From: DASQFQ01 sp039934455
GTDB taxonomy: Bacteria; Actinomycetota; Thermoleophilia; Solirubrobacterales; Solirubrobacteraceae
NCBI GenBank assembly: GCA_039934455.1
Contig: JBDTMF010000001.1
Coordinates: 15,205-79,204 of the forward strand
Length of the DNA stretch: 64,000 nucleotides
Direction of reading: 5' to 3'
Below the pieces are notes generated by a model that was given only the letters and a program-made list of their open reading frames with translations, ran no database searches and had not been told where the DNA came from. A program made the translations under genes and the position numbers. Below, in pieces: positions 1 through 8,096 of the stretch (its first letter is position 1; every line of letters begins with the position of its first letter).

Positions 1-190
1 GCTCGAGGCCGAACTTCTTGACCCACGCCCTGCCCTCGTCGGTGCCGATGAACGCCCCGAGCTCCTTGCCGTAGCGGTCGCCGAGGTCCATGTGCTCGGG
101 CGACTCGTAGCGCGAGACCATCTGCGTGACCGCCCGGTTGCCGGCACTGCGCTGGAGCCGGAGCAGGGCGGCCGTGGTCAGGGGGGCCAT
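1..190 (-). CDS. N-terminus of a protein resembling contractile-injection-system (eCIS) associated proteins, partial
   Basis: Minus-strand reading from the ATG at 190 gives 63 residues that run off the left edge. The start contains LLRLQRSAGNRAV, a motif I know from N-termini of actinobacterial eCIS-associated proteins (including DUF4157 proteins). It is followed by SRYESPEHMDLGDRYG, whose SPEH..LGD core also recurs in such proteins. The rest of the protein, including any effector or peptidase domain, lies outside the window, so no enzymatic role can be given. The call rests on motif memory; no eCIS structural gene is visible here. It is divergent from the cyclase gene at 271. Confidence 0.6.
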   Translation of the reverse strand, partial: MAPLTTAALLRLQRSAGNRAVTQMVSRYESPEHMDLGDRYGKELGAFIGTDEGRAWVKKFGLE

Positions 191-270
191 GCTGCCGATC
201 CAACCAGATCTCAGGGGCGGGTGGAAGAGAGAGCGACCGGCGCGCGCCGGCCGCGTGGTAGGAATGCGGC

Positions 271-1440
271 GTGTCGTCACGCGCGGATCCGGAGCCCTGG
301 CTGGCTCGGGTCGCTGAGCAGCTCGAGACCACGGGCGCGGCCGCCGAGATCTACGACCGCGAGTGGAGCCTCGTGTGGATGACGAGCCAGTTCCGCTTCT
401 TCGCCGGCGACCGGCCGCTCGACCAGCTCGGACTCGGCCAGCACCCGGTGACCGTGCGCACGAGCCCGCTCGACGGGATGGTGCCGCTGGAGACCGGGCT
501 CGAGTGGATGCGCAAGAACATCCCGCTGATGGCGCACGACACGCCGGGCGGCGTCGAGGCGATCCGCGCGCTGCTGCCCGAGGAGTACGACCGGGCGATC
601 GGACCGCTCGACCCGCAGCCGCCCGAGACGCTGTGGTGGGGCGAGCTGACCTACCTCCAGGACGGGCTGCCGCCGGCCCAGACCCGCTACCTGACGTTCG
701 CGCTCGAGACCCCCGGTGGTGAGCGCGCCGGCTGGGCGATCCTCTACCTGCCGGCCGCGCCCGCGAGCATCGTCTCGCTGATCACGCGCGGCAACCAGGG
801 CATGTTCGCGCGGATGGCGGCACTGCTCGAGCCCGCGCGCCACGAGACGGCGATCCTGTTCGCGGACATCCAGGCGTCGAGCGCGCTGGCGCGGCGGCTC
901 TCCACCCAGCGCTGGTTCGACCTGATCCGCGGGTTCTCGACCTTCGCCGACCGGATCGTGGTCGAGAACACGGGGATCGTCGGGCGCCACGCCGGGGACG
1001 GGCTGACGGCCTTCTTCCTCGCCGAGCAGGTCGGCGACCGGGCCGCCGCCTGCGCGGCCGCGCTCCACGCCGGCCGCGAGATCGTGAGCTGGCACCCGGA
1101 GGAGCTCGGCGACGGCGAGCTGCACATCAACGCCGGCGTCCACTGGGGCGGCGCGCTCTACCTCGGCCAGGTCGTGACCGGCGGGCGCCTCGACGTGACC
1201 GCGCTCGGTGACGAGGTCAACGAGTGCGCCCGCATCGAGCAATCGGCGCGCGACGGCGCGCTGCTGGCCTCCAAGCCTGTCGTCGAGCGGCTCGACCTCG
1301 ATGACGCGCACGCGCTCGGCCTCGATCCGCTCACGGTCATGTATCGGACGGTCGGCGAGCTGCCGGGCGTGACGCCGAAGGCCGTGCGCGACGCTGGGGG
1401 CGTGCCCGTCGTGGCCGTCCCGCGGCGACCCGCGGTCTAA
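271..1440 (+). CDS. class III adenylate/guanylate cyclase domain protein
   Basis: 389-residue cytosolic protein with a GTG start. The C-terminal half is a class III nucleotidyl cyclase domain: the first metal-binding aspartate lies in ILFADIQASS (about Asp199), the second in GRHAGDG (about Asp243), and the transition-state Asn/Arg pair in LGDEVNECARIE (about 312-325). The N-terminal about 185 residues match no domain I recognise and may be a sensor. The likely reaction is cAMP or cGMP synthesis from the NTP; substrate choice cannot be told from sequence alone. A weak TAGGAA box lies just upstream. The next gene starts 12 bp after its stop. Confidence 0.75.
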   Translation: MSSRADPEPWLARVAEQLETTGAAAEIYDREWSLVWMTSQFRFFAGDRPLDQLGLGQHPVTVRTSPLDGMVPLETGLEWMRKNIPLMAHDTPGGVEAIRALLPEEYDRAIGPLDPQPPETLWWGELTYLQDGLPPAQTRYLTFALETPGGERAGWAILYLPAAPASIVSLITRGNQGMFARMAALLEPARHETAILFADIQASSALARRLSTQRWFDLIRGFSTFADRIVVENTGIVGRHAGDGLTAFFLAEQVGDRAAACAAALHAGREIVSWHPEELGDGELHINAGVHWGGALYLGQVVTGGRLDVTALGDEVNECARIEQSARDGALLASKPVVERLDLDDAHALGLDPLTVMYRTVGELPGVTPKAVRDAGGVPVVAVPRRPAV

Positions 1441-1452
1441 CCTCCCCGGCAG

Positions 1453-2250
1453 ATGGCGATCGGGATAATCACCGGCTCGGGCACCTACGCCCTGCCCGGG
1501 TTCGAGGGCACCCAGCCCGAGCCCGTCACGACGGAATGGGGCGACGCGTACGTCTCGCGCGGGACGTTCGCCGGTGTCGACGTGCTGCACATCTCGCGCC
1601 ACGGCGCGGGCCACGTGCGGCTCTCCAACCATGTCACGCATCTCGGCAACATCGCCGCGCTCAAGCGCCTCGGCGCGAGCGCCATCCTGGCCGTGACGGT
1701 CTGCGGCGCGGTCGACCCGTCGGTGGAGCTGGGGTCGCTGATCTGCTTCGACGACCTGCACTTCCTGGCCAACCGGCTGCCGGACGGGCGCCTGTGCACG
1801 TTCCACCAGCAGGCCGGCCACCACGACCGCGCCCACTGGATCTACGACGACCCCTACTCGCCCGCGCTGCGCTCGGCGCTGCTGGCGGGGGCGGAGGAGG
1901 CGGGCGTCACGGCGCGCGACGGCGGGTGCTACGGGCACGTGGACGGTCCGCGCTTCAACACGAAGGCGGAGATCCGCGGGCTCGCGGCCGCCGGGGTCAC
2001 CGCGGTGTCGCAGACCGCAGGGCCAGAGACCGTGCTGGCGGGCGAGGCGCTGATCCCGCTGGCGCTGATCGGCTACGCGACGGACTACGCCAACGGGGTC
2101 CGGCCCGAGGCGACGCCGGTCGAGCGCCTGGTCGAGCTGATCGAGGCGAGCACGGAGACGTTCGCGCGCGTGCTGGCGGACGCGGCGCCGCGGATCGACG
2201 AGCCCTCGCTCGCCCCCGCGGGCACCGTGTACCGCTTCCATTCCGGCTGA
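1453..2250 (+). CDS. S-methyl-5'-thioadenosine / purine nucleoside phosphorylase family protein
   Basis: 265 residues, usual length for the PNP/MTAP family, which cleaves a purine nucleoside with phosphate to free base and ribose-1-phosphate. Visible family marks are GIITGSGTY near the N-terminus, the phosphate-site stretch SRHGAGHVRLSNHV, the GPRFNTKAEI segment (usually PRF..RAE), and ALIGYATDYANG, where the Asp after Thr contacts the base. The loop departs from the TDYDCW of true MTA phosphorylases, so MTA, thioinosine or guanosine are all possible substrates. A TAACCT box overlaps the stop of the cyclase gene 9 nt before this ATG. Confidence 0.8.
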   Translation: MAIGIITGSGTYALPGFEGTQPEPVTTEWGDAYVSRGTFAGVDVLHISRHGAGHVRLSNHVTHLGNIAALKRLGASAILAVTVCGAVDPSVELGSLICFDDLHFLANRLPDGRLCTFHQQAGHHDRAHWIYDDPYSPALRSALLAGAEEAGVTARDGGCYGHVDGPRFNTKAEIRGLAAAGVTAVSQTAGPETVLAGEALIPLALIGYATDYANGVRPEATPVERLVELIEASTETFARVLADAAPRIDEPSLAPAGTVYRFHSG

Positions 2251-2329
2251 ACCGGCCTGTACCGGTCGGTGCGCGGGGTCCTCCCGTTTCGGCCCATCCG
2301 ACCGGGGCGTGCTGGGTAGGTTGATGGTC

Positions 2330-3616
2330 ATGTCCCACTCCGACACCCGTCTCTGGCACCCCTTTGCCGACATGCACGCCGCCCGCTCGTCCGAGCTGAC
2401 GATCGTCTCCGGCGAGGGCGTCCACGTGACCGACGACGAGGGCCGCCGCTACTTCGATGGCACGGCGAGCCTCTGGAACGTCAACGTCGGCCACGGCCGC
2501 CACGAGCTCGCTGACGCCGCCGCCGAACAGATGCGGCAGCTCGCGACCTACTCCTGCTTCGGTGCGTTCGCCAACCCGCCGGCGCTCGAGCTCGCCGAGC
2601 GCCTGTGCGCGCTCGCCCCCGTCGACGATGCGCGCGTCTTCCTCACCAGCGGTGGCGGCGATTCGATCGATACCGCCGCCAAGCTCGCGCGCCGCTACTT
2701 CGCCGCGATCGGGCAGCCCGACCGCGTGCACCTGATCTCGCGCAGCCAGGGCTATCACGGCACTCACGGGCTCGGCACCAGCCTCGGCGGGATCCCGGCC
2801 AACCGGGTCGACGTCGGCCCCCTCGATCCGCATTCCTCGCAGGTCCCGCACGACTCGCTCGAGGCGCTGGAGGCGGAGATCGAGCGCCTCGGGCCGGATC
2901 ACGTCGCCGCAGTGTTCGTCGAGCCGGTGATCGGCGCCGGCGGCGTCCACCAGCCGCGGCCCGGCTACCTGGAGGGCGTCGAGGCGCTGTGCAAGCGCAC
3001 CGGCGTGCTGCACGTGATCGACGCCGTGATCGCCGGCTTCGGCCGCCTGGGTGAGTGGTTCGGGCCCGAGCGCTGGGGCCTGCGGCCGGACATGATCACG
3101 TTCGCCAAGGGCGTCACCAGCGGCTACCTCCCGCTGGGCGGCCTGATCGTCAGCGGGGACGTCGCGTCGCCGTTCTGGGATGAGGAGAACGCGCCCTGGT
3201 TCCGCCACGGCCCGACCTACTCCGGCCACCCGACGTGCTGCGCGGTCGCGCTCGCCAACCTCGACATCATCGAGCGCGAGGGCCTGCTCGGCCGGGCGCT
3301 CGAGCTCGAGGGCGAGCTGACGGCGGCGCTCACGCCGTTCGAGTCCCACGGGCTCGTCGGCGAGGTCCGCAGCGGCACCGGCGCGCTGGCCGCCGTCGCG
3401 CTGTCGGGCGAGGTGCTCGCGCTCGACGCCAAGGCGCCGATGCGCGTGTTCGGCCATGCCCGCGAGCGCGGCGTGCTGGTCCGGCCGCTCGGCGACGGCG
3501 TCGCGCTGTCCCCGCCGCTGATCTCGACGCGCGAGAACATCGACACGGCGGCGAGCGCGATCGGCGAGGCGCTCGACGCGGTGGCCAGCGAGCTGGGAGT
3601 GGCGGCCGCGGCCTAG
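2330..3616 (+). CDS. class III pyridoxal-phosphate aminotransferase
   Basis: 428 residues from the ATG at 2330. A GTG at 2309 is possible, but a TAGGTT -10-like box at 2317-2322 sits between the two. Fold type I, class III aminotransferase: LWHPF near the N-terminus, GTASLWNVNVGHG, the cofactor-contact strand VIDAVIAGFGRLG, and the Schiff-base lysine in ITFAKGVTSGYLPLGG. In most relatives the strand reads D-E-V-x-T-G-F-G; here the Glu is Ala while the PLP-contacting Asp is kept. Probably an omega-amino acid:pyruvate or taurine/beta-alanine type transaminase; the amine donor cannot be assigned. Its 3' end overlaps the convergent gene by 4 bp. Confidence 0.8.
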   Translation: MSHSDTRLWHPFADMHAARSSELTIVSGEGVHVTDDEGRRYFDGTASLWNVNVGHGRHELADAAAEQMRQLATYSCFGAFANPPALELAERLCALAPVDDARVFLTSGGGDSIDTAAKLARRYFAAIGQPDRVHLISRSQGYHGTHGLGTSLGGIPANRVDVGPLDPHSSQVPHDSLEALEAEIERLGPDHVAAVFVEPVIGAGGVHQPRPGYLEGVEALCKRTGVLHVIDAVIAGFGRLGEWFGPERWGLRPDMITFAKGVTSGYLPLGGLIVSGDVASPFWDEENAPWFRHGPTYSGHPTCCAVALANLDIIEREGLLGRALELEGELTAALTPFESHGLVGEVRSGTGALAAVALSGEVLALDAKAPMRVFGHARERGVLVRPLGDGVALSPPLISTRENIDTAASAIGEALDAVASELGVAAAA

Positions 3617-3879
3617 TGGAAGAGGCCGCCCGCCGCGACGCGGGCCGCCATCTCCTTGGACTCCGCCCGGAAGACCTCCCCGCTGGGGAGCTCGATCACG
3701 GGGTAGAGCCGCTGGCCGCTGAGCCGCTCGAGATCGTCGCGCTTGGACCTGCGCAGCGGGCCCTTGACGACCTCGTAGTCGATCCCCTTGTCGTCGAGCG
3801 CCTTCTGGACCTTCCAGCAGGGATGGCCGCCGATCTTGGCCCATTCGGTCGGGCAGCGATGGAGCTTCAGTGGTGCCAT
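3613..3879 (-). CDS. thioredoxin-fold (GST N-terminal-like) small protein
   Basis: 88 residues resembling a stand-alone glutathione-S-transferase N-terminal / glutaredoxin-like domain: beta-strand LKLHRCP, helix with HPCWKVQKALDDKGIDYEVV, and the cis-proline strand LYPVIELPSGEVF. There is no CxxC; a lone Cys sits in HPCWK, so a thiol-disulfide role is uncertain. A TACGGT box lies 7 nt upstream of the ATG (3887-3892). Convergent with the aminotransferase and upstream of the S55 peptidase-like gene on the same strand. Confidence 0.6.
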   Translation of the reverse strand: MAPLKLHRCPTEWAKIGGHPCWKVQKALDDKGIDYEVVKGPLRRSKRDDLERLSGQRLYPVIELPSGEVFRAESKEMAARVAAGGLFH

Positions 3880-3897
3880 GGACCTGACCGTACTCCT

Positions 3898-5643
3898 CTA
3901 GCGGCGAACGCGCACGGTCACCGCGCCGCGGCCGGAGATCCGCAGATCCGGGTCGCGGTAGGCGTGCTCGCGGCGCCCGCCGGCGCGAAGGGTGACGCCG
4001 TCGTAGCGCCCGATGCTGCGCACCTGCCGGGCGAGCGCGGCGAGCGAGCGCGGCCCGGGGTCGCCGGCGCTCGCGCCGTCGTCGCCGCCGATCGTGATCG
4101 TCTCGACGAGCGCGCCGAAGAGGTCGGAGTCCGGGTCGTCGACGTCGCGGCCGACGAACGTGAGCCGCCGCTTCCCAGGGTGCAGGGAGCTCGGGATGCG
4201 CAGCCGGAAAGAGCGCGTGATGTGCGGCCCGCGGGTGACCTGCAGGTGCAGCGTCGCGCGCACGCGGTGACCGCGGCGGACGTGGCGCGGCAGCGTCACC
4301 GACCGGATGAACGCCTGGCGCAGGCCGCGGCTCAGCTTCACGCGCGCGGCGAACTCCGTCACGTGCAGCGTGCGGCGCGTGAAGCGGTCGATGTCGCCCA
4401 GCGCGCTGAGCGCGTCCGACGCGCCGCCCGCGGCGACGATGTTCTCGCCCGCCTCAGGGTCCGACGGCGGGACGGCGGAGGCGTAGCGGTTGCAGAAGCG
4501 CAGTGGGCCCTTTCGCTCGCGCAGCGCGATCCGCACGCACACAGTCCCGCTGAGCTTGCCGGGCGCGCTGCGCAGGATCGACGAGGCGCCCTGGGCGAGC
4601 GCGAGCGGCGCGACGAAGCTCAGCGCCGAGCTGCCGGCCGGCGTGCCGACGTCGGTCTCGTCGACCACCTGCGCGCCGAGCGTCGAGCGCTCGCCCGTGT
4701 CCTCGTCCTCCGTGAAGATGCGCACGGGGAGGGTCAGCGGCGGCCGGCCGGAGCGCCCGACGACGGCGGCGCTCGCGTCGTTGGAGATCGTGCCGAGCGT
4801 GTGGCCGGCGGCGGCGAGCTTGTAGGTCGAGCCGCTGTCGGTGCCGACGTTCGGGTTCGAGATCACGGTGTAGACGTAGGCGTCCTGCAGCAGCAGCGAG
4901 CGCAGGCCGGTGTTCTCGAACGGGTGGCCGAAGCCCCACACGCGGTCGCCGTCGACGTAGGCGACCGTGCCGACCGCGCCGACCGCGATATCGCCCGAGG
5001 AGTAGCCGACGCTCAGCGCCGACCCGGGGCGCGGCGGCGCCGCGGGGAAGGGGGCGAGCGGCATCGCGGGCGCGGCGAGGACGGGCCGGCGCGCCTTCGC
5101 ACCAGCGGCGGTCAGCTTCTCGGCGAGGCTCTGGCTCAGGCCCGAGACGGTGAGCGGCTCGGCGAGCGGGAGCACGCGCCCGATCCGCGACGCGCGCGCG
5201 CCGACCGGCCTGGCGCGAGGCGCGTCGGGCGGGTTGGCGAGGATCTCCTCGATCGGCGTGGCCAGCACGGTCTTGCCGCCGTAGGCGCCGATCGCCTCGG
5301 CGATCGCGCCGGCGTTGCGCGCCGCGCCCGTGCCGTCGGGGCAGTAGATCGGCGAGCCCGAGAAGCCCGGCCCGACGCCGGTCCGGTCGATGGCGGGGCC
5401 GGACAGGTCGATGAGGATGCGCGGGCCGTCGTTGGCCGACGCGTCACCCGAGACGACGTCGACGATCTCGGCGTCGAAGCTCGTGATCGCCGTCCCTCGC
5501 AAAACGGAGTACGCCGTGCACTGCATCCCGGGCCGCAGCTGCGACAGCGGCATGATCGGATCGCCTGCCTGGGCGATCCCCGGAGCCGCACCCGTGACGA
5601 GCGCCGCCGCGGCAGCGGCGACAAGGAGACGGGGGCGACGCAT
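3898..5643 (-). CDS. secreted SpoIVB-like S55 family serine peptidase
   Basis: 581 residues from the ATG at 5643, with a TAGAGT -10-like box 10 nt upstream (5654-5659). The N-terminus is a signal peptide (RRPRLL, Ala/Val core, AQA about residue 26). The SpoIVB (S55) peptidase region follows at about 35-260, including GPGFSGSPIYC with the nucleophile serine in the SGSP motif (Ser95 or Ser97) and VWGFGHPFENTG. The rest is a long extracytoplasmic beta-rich tail. In sporulating Firmicutes SpoIVB signals across the spore membranes; actinobacterial homologues are found in non-sporulating cells and their substrate is not known to me. A TTG/GTG start near 5688 would only lengthen the leader. Confidence 0.75.
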   Translation of the reverse strand: MRRPRLLVAAAAAALVTGAAPGIAQAGDPIMPLSQLRPGMQCTAYSVLRGTAITSFDAEIVDVVSGDASANDGPRILIDLSGPAIDRTGVGPGFSGSPIYCPDGTGAARNAGAIAEAIGAYGGKTVLATPIEEILANPPDAPRARPVGARASRIGRVLPLAEPLTVSGLSQSLAEKLTAAGAKARRPVLAAPAMPLAPFPAAPPRPGSALSVGYSSGDIAVGAVGTVAYVDGDRVWGFGHPFENTGLRSLLLQDAYVYTVISNPNVGTDSGSTYKLAAAGHTLGTISNDASAAVVGRSGRPPLTLPVRIFTEDEDTGERSTLGAQVVDETDVGTPAGSSALSFVAPLALAQGASSILRSAPGKLSGTVCVRIALRERKGPLRFCNRYASAVPPSDPEAGENIVAAGGASDALSALGDIDRFTRRTLHVTEFAARVKLSRGLRQAFIRSVTLPRHVRRGHRVRATLHLQVTRGPHITRSFRLRIPSSLHPGKRRLTFVGRDVDDPDSDLFGALVETITIGGDDGASAGDPGPRSLAALARQVRSIGRYDGVTLRAGGRREHAYRDPDLRISGRGAVTVRVRR

Positions 5644-5732
5644 CGGCGGCGCCACTCTAGTGGGCCTTCCCCCAACGAGAAGACCCACTTGCGCCGGTAT
5701 CCCGGTGCGATGCGCGGTGGAAGGATCCGGGG

Positions 5733-6095
5733 ATGCTCTCGCGAGAAACCGTGCAGCACTGGCTGGACGACTACGTGGCGGCCTGGCGCAGCTACGACCC
5801 GGACGCGATCCGCGCGCTCTTCGCCCCCGGCGTGACCTACGCCTACGAGCCGTGGGAGGAGCCGCTGCGCGGCCCGGACGCGATCGCCGCCTCGTGGCTC
5901 GAGGACCGCGACGACCCCGGCTCGTGGGCCGCGGGCTACGCGCCCGCGCTCATCGAGGGCAACGCCGCGACCGCGACCGGCGAGACCCGCTATAGCGACG
6001 GCAAGCACTTCTCCAACCTCTTCGAGCTCGAGTTCGACGACGAACGCCGCTGCACCCGCTTCGTCGAGTGGTACCTGCAGCAGCCCGCAGCCTGA
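5733..6095 (+). CDS. SnoaL-like / NTF2-fold protein
   Basis: 120 residues of the nuclear-transport-factor-2 fold: an N-terminal helix with WLDDYVAAWRSYDPDAIRAL, FAPGVTYAYEPW, GPDAIAASW, then antiparallel strands ending in RFVEWYLQQ. Members are small alpha+beta cones that may be enzymes or ligand-binding domains; function cannot be assigned. An AAGGA Shine-Dalgarno-like stretch lies upstream of the ATG. The stop is 1 bp from the end of the convergent broken HNH gene. Confidence 0.7.
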   Translation: MLSRETVQHWLDDYVAAWRSYDPDAIRALFAPGVTYAYEPWEEPLRGPDAIAASWLEDRDDPGSWAAGYAPALIEGNAATATGETRYSDGKHFSNLFELEFDDERRCTRFVEWYLQQPAA

Positions 6096-6096
6096 T

Positions 6097-6551
6097 TCAC
6101 GCCGCCTCCGCCTCGTACCACCGCACCCACTTGCGCACGGCGTTGTCCGACACCCCGTACTTCCGCCCGACCGCCGACCAGCTCGTCTCCGCTATCTCGC
6201 GCACGAGCTGGTCGTGCAGTGGGTCTCGAGGGTGGCCGCGCAGTTCGGGCACACGATCTGCAGGTTCTCGAGCCGGTTGTCCGTGGCGACGCCGTTGATG
6301 TGGTCGATGGTCAGCGGCCTCCACCGGCCCCGCCATTCCTCGCCTTGGCGGCCGCACAGCTCGCACCGCCGTTGCTTGAGGCCCTCGGCGTAAAGTCGCT
6401 TCTTGAGGGATTGGCGGCGGTAGGTCGAGTGCTCGACGAGCACCGCTTCGAGCGGGACCGCACGCCCCCGAGGGACGCGGGCGGCGCCTGGGTGAAAGTG
6501 CGCCGTGGAGATGGCCCAGATCCACGTCGCGGCACGAACACATGTTCGCAT
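6097..6551 (-). pseudogene. broken HNH endonuclease gene (HNH domain and C-terminal HTH in different frames)
   Basis: Frame one (ATG 6551, stop 6192) encodes STYRRQSLKKRLYAEGL, CELCGRQGEEW, the HNH core LTIDHINGVATDNRLENL and VCPNCAATLETH. Frame two (stop 6097) encodes DPLHDQLVREIAETSWSAVG and YGVSDNAVRKWVRWYEAE. In intact actinobacterial and phage homologues these pieces belong to one chain: HNH, a second zinc ribbon, then a helix-turn-helix tail. Here the second ribbon is missing and the frames switch near 6225-6235, so an internal deletion and frameshift are inferred. The gene starts 20 bp from the 3' end of tRNA-Gln, a common integration site. Confidence 0.65.
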
Positions 6552-6570
6552 GCGAAGCGGACGGAAGTGA

Positions 6571-6644
6571 CTGGGGGGCCAGGAATCGAACCCGGTCCTC
6601 ACGGACCAAAACCGCGCGTGCTTAGCCAAGTACACCACCCCCCA
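6571..6644 (-). tRNA. tRNA-Gln (anticodon TTG)
   Basis: 74 nt that fold as a cloverleaf on the minus strand: acceptor TGGGGGG with CCCCCCA, D stem GTGT/GCAC, anticodon stem CGCGG/CCGTG with loop TTTTGGT (anticodon TTG), and T arm CCGGG-TTCGATT-CCTGG. The U1-A72 start is typical of tRNA-Gln. The CCA end is not encoded. A TAGTAT -10-like box lies at 6656-6661, overlapping the start region of glmU on the other strand. Confidence 0.9.
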
Positions 6645-6663
6645 GGGCGGTGCCGATACTACG

Positions 6664-8052
6664 ATGCTCCGCGTGCCCGCTCCGACCGTGCTGATCCTCG
6701 CCGCGGGCGAGGGCACGCGCATGAAGTCCGACCTGCCGAAAGTGCTGCACCCGATTTGCGGGCGCCCGATGATCGGCTGGCCGATCCGGGCGGCGCAGGA
6801 GGCGGGGGCGGGGCGGATCGTGGTGGTCGACGGGCCGCAGCGCCGCCTCGAGGGCGAGCTGCCCGACGGCGTCGAGCTGGCCGTGCAGGAGGAGCCCAAC
6901 GGGACCGGGGACGCGGTGCGCTCCGCGGCCGATCAGATCAGCGCGGAGGACACCGTGCTCGTGCTCTACGGCGACGTGCCGCTGATCACCCCCGAGGCGA
7001 TCACCGCGCTCGCGGAGGGCCACGAGGAGAGCGGTGCCGCGGCCACGATGGCAACGATGGAGCTCGAGGACCCGAGCGGCTACGGGCGCGTGATCCGCGC
7101 CTCCGACGGCAGCGTCGAGCGTGTCGTCGAGACCAAGACTCCCGGTGACGCGACGCCCGCCGAGGAGGCGATCCGGGAGGTCAACACCGGCATCTACGCG
7201 TTCGCCGGCGGCGACCTGCTCGACGCGCTCGACCGCCTCACCTCCGACAACGCGCAGGGTGAGCTCTACCTGCCCGACGTGCTGCCGCTCCTGCGGGCGG
7301 ACGACAAGCTCGTCGGCGCTCACACGGTCACCGACCACACGCTCACGCTCGGCGTCAACACCCGCGTCGACCTCGCCCACGTCCGCGCGCTCGCGCAGGC
7401 GCGCATCCACCGCGAGCACGGGCTGGCGGGCGTGACGATCGTCGACCCGGCGAGCACGCTGATCGAGGCCGGCGTGACCATCGGCCGCGACACGATCGTC
7501 GAGCCGAGCACGTTCCTGCGCGGCGCCACCCGCATCGGCGAGCGCTGCACGATCGGCCCGCTCGCGACGCTGATCGACACGACCGCCGGGGACGAGACGC
7601 GGATCGTGCACTCCTACCTCGACGGCGCCGCGCTCGGCGCCGGCGTCTCGGTCGGCCCGTTCGCCTACCTGCGCCCGAACGCGCGGCTCCACGACCGCGC
7701 CAAGGCCGGCACCTTCGTGGAGATCAAGAACTCCGAGCTCGGCGAGGGCACGAAGGTGCCGCATCTCTCCTACATCGGCGACGCCGACATCGGCGCGGGC
7801 TCGAACGTCGGCGCCGGCACGATCACCGCCAACTACGACGGCGCCAACAAGCACCGCACGACGATCGGCAGCGGCGTCAGGGTGAGCGTCCACACCTCCT
7901 TCGTCGCACCCGTGACGGTCGGCGACGGCGCCTATACGGGCGCCGGCTCGGTCATCACCGACGACGTGCCGCCCGGCGCGCTGGGGATCGCGCGCGAGCG
8001 CCAGCGCAATGTCGAGGGCTATGCCGAGCGGGCTCCCCGGAAAGAGCGATGA
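6664..8052 (+). CDS. glmU: bifunctional GlmU: N-acetylglucosamine-1-phosphate uridyltransferase / glucosamine-1-phosphate acetyltransferase
   Basis: 462 residues, normal GlmU length. The N-terminal pyrophosphorylase domain has the nucleotide-binding signature LILAAGEGTRMKSDLPKVLH and LYGDVPLITPEAI. The C-terminal left-handed beta-helix has hexapeptide repeats and the acetyltransferase active-site region (RPNARLHDRAKAGTFVEIKN; ANYDGANKHRT). It makes UDP-GlcNAc for peptidoglycan in the cytosol. Translation may start at ATG 6664 or GTG 6673; a GATACT box sits just upstream. It is followed by prs, as in many actinobacteria. Confidence 0.95.
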   Translation: MLRVPAPTVLILAAGEGTRMKSDLPKVLHPICGRPMIGWPIRAAQEAGAGRIVVVDGPQRRLEGELPDGVELAVQEEPNGTGDAVRSAADQISAEDTVLVLYGDVPLITPEAITALAEGHEESGAAATMATMELEDPSGYGRVIRASDGSVERVVETKTPGDATPAEEAIREVNTGIYAFAGGDLLDALDRLTSDNAQGELYLPDVLPLLRADDKLVGAHTVTDHTLTLGVNTRVDLAHVRALAQARIHREHGLAGVTIVDPASTLIEAGVTIGRDTIVEPSTFLRGATRIGERCTIGPLATLIDTTAGDETRIVHSYLDGAALGAGVSVGPFAYLRPNARLHDRAKAGTFVEIKNSELGEGTKVPHLSYIGDADIGAGSNVGAGTITANYDGANKHRTTIGSGVRVSVHTSFVAPVTVGDGAYTGAGSVITDDVPPGALGIARERQRNVEGYAERAPRKER

Positions 8053-8096
8053 CGGCGCGCGCACCGTCTGCCTCCGCGCGTACACTCCGCGATGCG

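Noticed and set aside
277..2373. Very long minus-strand open frame opposite the cyclase and phosphorylase genes
   Set aside because: Product is Arg/Ala/Gly/Asp-rich without any family motif; it is the expected antisense by-product of GC-rich codons. Same verdict for 1997-3844, 11972-13990, 17497-20250, 37529-39427 and 42041-44755.
3235..5835. 866-codon plus-strand frame across the aminotransferase end and the S55 peptidase gene
   Set aside because: Runs opposite the well-supported S55 peptidase with its signal peptide and SGSP motif; composition is low-complexity Arg/Ala/Val.
8049..8096. ATG 8049 (ATGA overlap with glmU) as the prs start
   Set aside because: Possible, but the extra residues are not family-like and a TACACT box lies just before GTG 8097; kept only as an alternative.
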